This document shows positions 58,214 to 64,000 of a stretch of DNA of 64,000 bases, piece after piece. The position numbers and the translations under genes were made by a program. The stretch comes from CAZHTS01 sp964535315 (GTDB lineage: Bacteria > Chloroflexota > Anaerolineae > Anaerolineales > Anaerolineaceae): positions 26,169 through 90,168 of the forward strand of contig CAZHTS010000008.1 of assembly GCA_964535315.1 (NCBI GenBank). Direction: 5' to 3'. The notes under the pieces were generated by a model that saw only the letters and a list, made by a program, of their open reading frames with translations, was not told where the DNA came from and made no database searches. Every line of letters starts with the position of its first letter. Position 1 is the first letter of the stretch.

Positions 58214-59188
58214 TTATGTACGACTTTGCCGGCTGAAGATGGCGTCCAGGGTATCCAGCCATTCATGATGATCCAGCGTGGTTAATAACCGCTGGCGCAG
58301 TTCGGGCGGGATCGCGTAGGGCCTGAGATAGCCCAGCGCATGTTTGCGGAACACGATCATCCCGTATTCATCGCCGTAGAAGTTTTGTGTTTCCTGCAAG
58401 TGTTCCAGCATGGCGGCGCGGGTTTCGGCAATACTCACCTCGTCCCGCTCGCGGCGGGCGAAAATCCAGGGGTTGCCAAAAGACCCGCGCCCAATCATGA
58501 CCGCGTCGCATCCGGTTTGCGCCTGAATGGAGCGGATGTCTGCGGTGGTGCGCACATCACCGTTGGCAATGACGGGGATGTTGACCGTTTGTTTTATTTC
58601 GGCGATGGCGGGCCAGTCGGCCTGTCCAAAATAGGTCTGGGAGCGCGTGCGGGCGTGTACGGCGATGAGAGCGCCGCCGTTGTCCTCTACGATATGAGCA
58701 ATTTCAAGATAATTGCGGCTCTCTTCGTCCCAGCCCAATCGAATTTTTGCGGTGATGGGGATATCTAGAATGTGAGTCAGGTGGTTGAAGATTTGGGCAA
58801 TTTTTGTGGGCTGCCGTAACAGGCCGGCGCCGGCGCCGCGCCCTGAAACCGAACGCGCCGAACACCCCATGTTGATGTCGATTACGTCTGGATTGCGTTG
58901 GCGCAGGCGTATGGCTGCCTGGATGATCCGCTCCGGCTCGGAGTCGAAAATTTGATAGACCAGGGGGCGTTCTTCGGCGGTAAACGTCAGGCGTTTTTCC
59001 AGGTGCGGATGCCCATACAGCACTTCCATGGCATTGATGAACTCAGTGTAACTCATGGCTGACCCAAAGCGCCGGGCGATACGGCGCATGGGTTGATCGG
59101 TATACCCATCCATTGGGGCGAGGATGAGATCGCCATAGATGGGCAATGGGCCGATCTGAAAACATGCCGGCTGAGGGGCTGCATTCAT
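58214..59188 (-). CDS. dus: tRNA-dihydrouridine synthase
   Basis: This 324-residue flavoprotein reduces uridine in the tRNA D loop. ILAPMDGYTDQPMRRIARRF gives the FMN-binding start, and NMGCSAR carries the catalytic Cys. AKIRLGWDE, VHARTRSQTYFGQADW, IANGDVRT and IGRGSFGNPWIF complete the FMN and tRNA sites (DusB-like). The frame is open to 59266, but ATG 59188 gives the usual N-terminus. The ribosome binding site is weak. It is upstream of the M20 gene in one transcript. Confidence 0.92.
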   Translation of the reverse strand: MNAAPQPACFQIGPLPIYGDLILAPMDGYTDQPMRRIARRFGSAMSYTEFINAMEVLYGHPHLEKRLTFTAEERPLVYQIFDSEPERIIQAAIRLRQRNPDVIDINMGCSARSVSGRGAGAGLLRQPTKIAQIFNHLTHILDIPITAKIRLGWDEESRNYLEIAHIVEDNGGALIAVHARTRSQTYFGQADWPAIAEIKQTVNIPVIANGDVRTTADIRSIQAQTGCDAVMIGRGSFGNPWIFARRERDEVSIAETRAAMLEHLQETQNFYGDEYGMIVFRKHALGYLRPYAIPPELRQRLLTTLDHHEWLDTLDAIFSRQSRT

Positions 59189-59252
59189 ATGCCCGAATCT
59201 TACCACAGCCTTCGCCGGCGCAAAGGTTTTGCCGGCGGACATTCCATCAGAT

Positions 59253-59289
59253 GAGAGTGTCCGCACCCTGATCCGGTGCGGACACTCTC
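59253..59289 (-). terminator. Terminator of the S33 hydrolase gene
   Basis: Fifteen perfect pairs: GAGAGTGTCCGCACC (59253-59267) with its complement at 59275-59289, loop CTGATCC. It lies between the S33 hydrolase stop and dus. The U run is poor. Confidence 0.65.
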
Positions 59290-59313
59290 AATGTCGTTGC
59301 GTGTGGACGCCTG

Positions 59314-61335
59314 TTAGAACCAGACCAGCAAGGTTTGCCAGAGGGACAGCACCAACATGCAAAGTAACGCGGCGCCGGTTAACAGGTTGTAGAATATGCG
59401 CTGCCAGATAGGCCAGAATTTGTAAACCCAGCTAAACAGACTGTAGGTCAACATGGCCATGGAAAGTATCAGCCCCACAACGGGGAGTACGAACAGTGGG
59501 CGCCAGGCTTCGGGCAGGCCAAAGAAAAACACCATATTGTTATCGCTGACCACCTGCACCACGGCAATAATGAAGCCGGTGAGGAAACCCAGTAAGACCA
59601 GGCTGTTGAGCGTCATGACCCATGGGCCGAGGCGCACCAGGAAGGGCTGCGAGACTTTCTTGCGTTTGAGAATCAGGCGGATGAGCCATGCCAGGAACCA
59701 CACCGCCGGACCGACGAGCAAGAAGAGGAGGGCCAGAAGGTAAACGATGAATTCGGCAGCCGAGAGGCCATCCAGAGTCAGCAGCTTGTAGATCACCGGT
59801 GTGCGCACAAAACTCTTGGGGGTGACATATTTGGGCTGATTGTCTGCCAGGCAAGAGGTATCTGGCGCTGTATCCGGGTTGTCGAGGAAGTTCAGGATGA
59901 TTTTGTCCTGGCATTCGCCGCTCATCATGGCGCCGTGCCCGCCAAATGGGAAGGTGACCAGATAGCTGCGTGTCAATGTGGCGGCGGCGGCTTCACCAAA
60001 AGCAGGCGGTGTGATGGGATCGAAGTTGCCATTCAGTACCAGGGTGGGAACGTCGCTTTTTACCGGTTCGTCGGCCTGTTCGCCCAGTGCGTCGACCTGC
60101 CAGTACTGGCAGGTGCGTAACACGCTTTGGACATCTTCTTCCTCGCCATCGGCGATGCGCGGCCGGATGCCGCTGAGATCCAGGTCGCTGCTGGTGAAAT
60201 CGGCGTCTTCAGCGCATATGACCGAATAATACATACCGTAGCTCATGGTACGATCGAATACCAGAATTTCCATGATGCGCTTGAGCAAGGTGAAGTCGTT
60301 CTTGCGGGCGTCATAGATCACTTTTGGCAGATAAGGGAGCACTTCTGTGCTGTATAACATCTGGAACATCAGGCTTTGAAAGCCGTCGCCGTTCAACAGG
60401 GCTTCGTGTGTTTCGCTGCTTTCCGGGTCGGTCAGGGTAAAGTGGACCGGTGTTTCGTTCAGGCGATCTACCTGCGCAAAAAAGACATTTTCGAGATCGG
60501 GGTAACTGGTGTTGCAGTCTGACGATTCGGTGCACGACTGGAATAACATGCCAAACGAACGATCTTGCGAGCGGGCAGCCTGTAAGATGAAATTGGTTTG
60601 CGGAGGAACGACCGAGTCAATGATCACACTGCGCAAACCGGCGCTATATTGGCGCATGGTATGCAGGGCCAGCAGCGTGCCATAAGAAACGCCATATAGA
60701 TTGACCTTTTCGTATCCTAAAGCTTTGCGCAGGTCTTCGATATCGGCGGCATTTTCAAAGCTGTTATAGGCGGAAAGATTAACACCGGATCGCGTCAGGC
60801 GGTCGTGGCAGGCGTTCAACGCCTCTTCATATAGTTTGAGGTTTTCTTCGGCGCTCAAATCCTGATTGAGGGTACGAATGCCCAGATCGTATGTTTCGTC
60901 GCAGACCAACGAGGGTTTGGAATAGTAGGTGCCACGCTGGTCGAACAGGATAATATCACGGTTGGTGCGAATGCGCGAGGTGGGCATCAGCAGCGCTTCA
61001 GCATATGTGTCGATGGTAGATCCGCCAGGCCCGCCCTGGGCGAGGATGAGCGGATCGGGGGCCGGGTTGGGGTCCTTGCTTTTGATGATAACTACGGCCA
61101 GTTGGATGGTTTTGCCTTCGGGTTTTTTGTGCAGTTCAGGAACGGTCAGATAACCGCATTTCACGTCCTGCCCATTTGCAGCGAGAGCGATCATGCAGTC
61201 CGACGGCGTAAAGAAAGGTGGGGTTGGAACGGCGGCAGCGGCCTGAGCGGTGGTAATTACCTGCCCAAGCGTAGCGGCCAGAATAGCCAGGATTGTAAGT
61301 AATCCAGGCAAACGCATGACGTAAAATTTTTTCAT
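59314..61335 (-). CDS. S33-family alpha/beta hydrolase with a four-helix membrane tail
   Basis: This is a 673-residue exported enzyme. A signal peptide (about 1-33) precedes a tripeptidyl-aminopeptidase-like fold: QGGPGGSTID (oxyanion), DQRGTYYSKP, the nucleophile in YGVSYGTLLA, Asp in NGNFDPITP and His in PFGGHGAMM. From about residue 530 four hydrophobic helices follow (LLALLFLLVGPAVWFLAWLI onward), with a KRKK loop, so the catalytic part is held at the outer face of the membrane. Membrane tails are unusual in this family. It stands alone with its own hairpin. Confidence 0.88.
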   Translation of the reverse strand: MKKFYVMRLPGLLTILAILAATLGQVITTAQAAAAVPTPPFFTPSDCMIALAANGQDVKCGYLTVPELHKKPEGKTIQLAVVIIKSKDPNPAPDPLILAQGGPGGSTIDTYAEALLMPTSRIRTNRDIILFDQRGTYYSKPSLVCDETYDLGIRTLNQDLSAEENLKLYEEALNACHDRLTRSGVNLSAYNSFENAADIEDLRKALGYEKVNLYGVSYGTLLALHTMRQYSAGLRSVIIDSVVPPQTNFILQAARSQDRSFGMLFQSCTESSDCNTSYPDLENVFFAQVDRLNETPVHFTLTDPESSETHEALLNGDGFQSLMFQMLYSTEVLPYLPKVIYDARKNDFTLLKRIMEILVFDRTMSYGMYYSVICAEDADFTSSDLDLSGIRPRIADGEEEDVQSVLRTCQYWQVDALGEQADEPVKSDVPTLVLNGNFDPITPPAFGEAAAATLTRSYLVTFPFGGHGAMMSGECQDKIILNFLDNPDTAPDTSCLADNQPKYVTPKSFVRTPVIYKLLTLDGLSAAEFIVYLLALLFLLVGPAVWFLAWLIRLILKRKKVSQPFLVRLGPWVMTLNSLVLLGFLTGFIIAVVQVVSDNNMVFFFGLPEAWRPLFVLPVVGLILSMAMLTYSLFSWVYKFWPIWQRIFYNLLTGAALLCMLVLSLWQTLLVWF

Positions 61336-61417
61336 TGAAACACCTCTGTCCCCGATTATAAAATAGAATGTCCGATTTTTGCAATTGTATGGCTAAAAAC
61401 GGACAGAAACCGGCCGG

Positions 61418-62131
61418 CTAAATTTTTTCCAGGCCGTGGCTTTCTAACAGCGCCTGATCTCGGAGTATTTCGTTGGTAGGACCATCAGCCACGATTTGAC
61501 CGTGATCAACGACCACTGTTCTGGGCAACAATTCGTCGACCATGTGCAGATCGTGTGTGGCGACAATCATCGTTTGGGGGAGCTCATACAGCAGATGGAT
61601 GAGCGAGCGACGGGCGCGCGGGTCCAGCCCGGCGGTGGGCTCATCCAGTACCAGAATGGCCGGCTGCATCGATAGCACGGTGGCGATGGCGATGCGCTTC
61701 TTCTCGCCGGTGCTGAGATGATGGGAGACGCGTGAAACATACGCTTCCATGTGTACCGCTGCTAAAGCCTTTTGCACGCGCTCTTCAACTTCCCGGCGCC
61801 CCAATCCCTGATAGATTGGGCCAAAAGCGACATCGTCAAAAACGGTGGGCGAGAATAATTGATCTTCTGGGGATTGGAATACCAACCCCACCTGGGCGCG
61901 TACCCGTTTCAAGTTGGTTTTGTTGATATCCAGCGAACAGATTTTAACTGCGCCCGTCTCGCTTTGTAAAATTCCGTTGAAGTGGAGCAGGAGGGTGGAT
62001 TTGCCGGCGCCGTTGGGGCCTACCAGGGCGATCTTTTCGCCGTTTTTTACCCGGAGATTGATATCATTCAGGGCGCGGTGGCCATCTGGATAGGAAAAGG
62101 ATAGATTCTGGATTTCGACAGCGAGAGTCAT
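61418..62131 (-). CDS. cbiO: Energy-coupling-factor ATPase (CbiO/NikO)
   Basis: This is a 237-residue ATPase of a nickel or cobalt ECF importer. Walker A GPNGAGKST, Q-loop FQSPEDQLF, signature HLSTGEKKRIAIA (STGEK in place of SGGQ, normal for CbiO), Walker B LVLDEPTAGLD and H-loop ATHD. The start is two bases after the cbiQ stop, so it is the last gene of the operon. An upstream frame to 62194 overlaps cbiQ and is rejected. Confidence 0.93.
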   Translation of the reverse strand: MTLAVEIQNLSFSYPDGHRALNDINLRVKNGEKIALVGPNGAGKSTLLLHFNGILQSETGAVKICSLDINKTNLKRVRAQVGLVFQSPEDQLFSPTVFDDVAFGPIYQGLGRREVEERVQKALAAVHMEAYVSRVSHHLSTGEKKRIAIATVLSMQPAILVLDEPTAGLDPRARRSLIHLLYELPQTMIVATHDLHMVDELLPRTVVVDHGQIVADGPTNEILRDQALLESHGLEKI

Positions 62132-62133
62132 GA

Positions 62134-62949
62134 TTATCCCCAGAAAAGCAGTGCGATGATTAAGATGGAGAATAATAAGAACAGCCCGCTCCACAACACG
62201 CTGCGTTGTTGTGGGGTGATGGCCGGTGGGGGCAGAATGCGCGTTTCGCCATCATAACCGCGCGCCAGCATTGCAGCATAAATATGGTCACTGCGTTCCA
62301 GCGAACGCACGAACAAATTGCCCGCCATGCCGCCGGTTACACCGGCGCGCCAGGCCAGTGTGCCGCCAGTCTTAAGCCCGGGTATCTCGCTTTCACTGCT
62401 GCGTGCGGCGCGGGCGTGCAACAGTCGCAGAGTCTCGTCGGCTATCAGGAAGAGATAACGCCACATCAATCCAATGATTGAAACCAATAAAGGGGGAATG
62501 CGCAGAGAACGCAATGCGTAGGCCAGATCTGGAAACTGGGTGGTTGAGGCCAGCAGGATAGCAATTTGAACCGATATCCATGATTTGGCCAGGATGCTGA
62601 TGAAGCGGATCACGCCAGGGGTGCTGATCGTCAGTTCGGTGAACCCGAGCGGCAAAGAAATCAAGGGTGGGCCCGCGACGGTAAAAGGCAGAGGAAGGAT
62701 TGCTAAAATAAAGGGCGATGAAAGGATCATCGCCCTTTTCAGTACATACGACAACCCCAATTCGGAGAGCACACTGACTGCCATTGCCAGGGCAAACAGC
62801 AGCAGATAGACGGACCACGCCCCCGGTGGAGTCAATGCGCAGGTCAGGATGAATGCCAGCGCCAGAGGCAGCTTTACACGTGCATCCATGCGATGGATGA
62901 CGCTTTGACCGGTTTGATAGGGGTCCAGAAAACTGATGTGAAGTGTCAA
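62134..62949 (-). CDS. cbiQ: ECF transporter T component (CbiQ/NikQ)
   Basis: This is a 271-residue membrane protein with about six helices. The two coupling helices with ALRSLRIPP and LLHARAARS (Ala-Arg-Gly/Ser-type motifs) link the ATPase to the membrane. Marks: MDARVKLPLALAFIL and LARGYDG at the end. It overlaps cbiM by four bases. ECF importers of this group bring in Ni2+ or Co2+. Confidence 0.92.
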   Translation of the reverse strand: MTLHISFLDPYQTGQSVIHRMDARVKLPLALAFILTCALTPPGAWSVYLLLFALAMAVSVLSELGLSYVLKRAMILSSPFILAILPLPFTVAGPPLISLPLGFTELTISTPGVIRFISILAKSWISVQIAILLASTTQFPDLAYALRSLRIPPLLVSIIGLMWRYLFLIADETLRLLHARAARSSESEIPGLKTGGTLAWRAGVTGGMAGNLFVRSLERSDHIYAAMLARGYDGETRILPPPAITPQQRSVLWSGLFLLFSILIIALLFWG

Positions 62950-63896
62950 GCTTTGACCTGTTTTTGACGGCGACTGTAGGCAATGCCCAGTGAGACGCCG
63001 AGGACGATAAGGGTGCCGATGATCCCGGCCGCGATGGTGGCAACGGCTTCGTTTTCGACGCCCGGGAGAACGTAGTCTGGAATGATATTATATACCGGAT
63101 TTTGCGCCATTTCCAGGAAACCGGTCTGTTCGGCGACCCATTCCAGCCCATCCGGGTGGCTGGAGGCCAACGGGGAGAGCACGGTCAGCAGGATGGCGAT
63201 GAGCAGGCCGCCGACCCAGATGGCCTTGCTGTTGTTGGCAGTGTTGCTCGTGACCAGCAGGTCGCGGCGGGCGTTGTAAACAAAGGTCAGCGCCCCGGCG
63301 GTGATTAATCCTTCGCCAACGCCGATGAGGGCGTGGATGCCGGCCATGGCCGGGACGGCGATGTTGGCAGGCGAAGTGCCGGATAGGGCCAGTTGCAAGG
63401 CGGCTGCCAGTGCGGCGATGAAAATCGATGCCCAGCCGGCCACGAACCCACTGATAACCAATCCCCAGGATTTGTCGCCGGTGAGGCGCCGTACAGTTTG
63501 ATAGGTGAAATGGGCGACGGCTACACCGACGACGCCCATGTTAAAGATGTTCGCCCCCAGCGCCAACAGCCCACCATCCTGGAAGATGAGCGCCTGGACG
63601 GATACCACGCAGGTCATGACCAGCATGGCGGCCCACGGGCCCAGTAAGATGGTGGCCAGGGCGGCGCCCAGCAGGTGTCCCGAAGTACCGCCGCTGACAC
63701 TGAAATTGAGCATCTGGCCGGCGAAGATGGCGGCCGCCAGCACGCCCATCAAGGGCACCTCGCGTTCGCCTAACTGATTTTTCACACGCCGTAAGGCGAT
63801 ATAGATACAGATCAGAGAAATTCCCCATAAGATTAGCGATACAAGTACGGATAAAAATCCGTCGGGGATGTGCATGGCAACAGGTGAATAATGCAT
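62946..63896 (-). CDS. cbiM: Nickel/cobalt ECF substrate-binding protein CbiM with fused PDGLE (CbiN-like) domain
   Basis: This is a 316-residue S component. The metal site is built from the N-terminal MHIPDGFL and His in SGHLLGA. Six helices of CbiM follow, and the last 90 residues hold SSHPDGLEWVAE and a final helix, the PDGLE/CbiN-like part fused on. AAGGAG precedes ATG 63896, giving seven residues (HYSPVA) before MHIPDG; ATG 63875 gives the canonical end but lacks a binding site. The metal (Ni or Co) is not decided by sequence; the operator upstream suggests nickel. Confidence 0.93.
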   Translation of the reverse strand: MHYSPVAMHIPDGFLSVLVSLILWGISLICIYIALRRVKNQLGEREVPLMGVLAAAIFAGQMLNFSVSGGTSGHLLGAALATILLGPWAAMLVMTCVVSVQALIFQDGGLLALGANIFNMGVVGVAVAHFTYQTVRRLTGDKSWGLVISGFVAGWASIFIAALAAALQLALSGTSPANIAVPAMAGIHALIGVGEGLITAGALTFVYNARRDLLVTSNTANNSKAIWVGGLLIAILLTVLSPLASSHPDGLEWVAEQTGFLEMAQNPVYNIIPDYVLPGVENEAVATIAAGIIGTLIVLGVSLGIAYSRRQKQVKA

Positions 63897-63925
63897 TGTC
63901 CGACTCCTTGTTGAGAATTTTTGTT

Positions 63926-63943
63926 ATTGCAACTTTTTGCAAT
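63926..63943 (-). promoter_or_regulatory. Inverted repeat operator upstream of cbiM (Nur-box-like)
   Basis: ATTGCAA-CTTT-TTGCAAT (63926-63943) has two 7-base arms. It lies at about +4 to +21 of the predicted transcript, a repressor position. I recall the Streptomyces Nur (Fur-family nickel regulator) box as tTGCaa-N5-ttGCAA; the arms match and the spacer here is one base shorter. Confidence 0.6.
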
Positions 63944-63952
63944 TGTGAGTGT

Positions 63953-63981
63953 ATTATAATGCCTGTTGATTTAGATTACAA
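63953..63981 (-). promoter_or_regulatory. Predicted promoter of the cbiMQO operon
   Basis: Minus strand: TTGTAA (63976-63981), 17 bases and TATAAT (63953-63958). The start is near 63946, just ahead of the inverted repeat. Confidence 0.7.
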
Positions 63982-64000
63982 TAAAACGGTACGTTTTTCA

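Noticed and set aside
63897..64000. A cobalamin riboswitch before cbiM
   Set aside because: Only about 50 bases separate the predicted start site from cbiM, too short, and no B12-box sequence is seen.

Overview
The window is a bacterial chromosome segment with GC in the mid-fifties and densely packed genes. The gene content suggests a Chloroflexota (Anaerolineae-like) bacterium living without or with little oxygen. The pointers are the Ala/Thr/Pro-rich lipoproteins, duplicated MacB/FtsX-type ABC exporters, a sensor kinase with a multi-helix membrane input region ending in an LRHDLFDID motif, HEAT-repeat and zinc-ribbon proteins, a hybrid cluster protein and molybdenum hydroxylases. The taxonomic call is an inference from gene families; there is no rRNA in the window.

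1-11.1 kb: mostly single metabolic or house-keeping genes: a membrane protein, an M28 peptidase, a MoeB-type adenylyltransferase with a rhodanese domain, a DUF3298-like lipoprotein, a HEAT-repeat protein built from a triplicated module, a PIG-L deacetylase, a zinc-ribbon protein, a GPH/MelB-type transporter and a ceramidase-like hydrolase. An AT-richer gene at 10.4-11.1 kb adjoins a graveyard holding a transposase-like remnant and a frameshifted Rhs-repeat remnant (11.1-11.6 kb). It ends at tRNA-Gln(CUG).

11.9-25.8 kb: a NarL-type two-component pair, then two MacB-like ABC export systems. The first has a lipoprotein, one ATPase and one permease. The second has a 77-residue protein, two different ATPases and one permease. 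A sulfatase-modifying-factor-like lipoprotein without the catalytic cysteines lies between them, and a B12-binding radical SAM protein follows.

26.0-31.8 kb: a nitrosative or redox stress block on the minus strand. It holds a thioredoxin-CcdA fusion, a DUF1858 protein and hcp, with a good CRP/FNR-type palindrome about 41.5 bp before the predicted hcp transcription start. It is followed by a TetR regulator with a consensus promoter and a palindromic operator, and by two flavodoxin-fold reductases read the other way.

32.1-42.2 kb: the most distinctive part. Two tandem Desulfovibrio-type molybdenum aldehyde oxidoreductases (Mop) are followed by a large FAD/NAD(P)/FeS/CCG-domain protein, a small CxxC zinc-ribbon-like protein and a C_GCAxxG_C_C protein. 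These match the locus that I recall in Desulfovibrio vulgaris as DVU1559-1558-1557-1555. A convergent GntR regulator with a periplasmic-binding-protein-like (possibly molybdate- or tungstate-sensing) domain closes the block.

42.4-64.0 kb: an alpha-oxoamine synthase, htpG with a 2-hydroxyacid dehydrogenase, a 48-residue membrane peptide before a YeiH-type transporter, a metallophosphoesterase, an SDR threonine-dehydrogenase-like enzyme, secD-secF, a four-gene minus-strand run (hydrolase, methyltransferase, SpoIIE-type phosphatase, TrkA-N protein), an AhpD-like protein, dus with a YgeY-like M20 hydrolase, a membrane-tethered S33 hydrolase, and a cbiM-cbiQ-cbiO nickel/cobalt uptake operon. The last has a promoter and an inverted-repeat operator resembling a Nur box. 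I saw no CRISPR array, prophage or intact insertion sequence.
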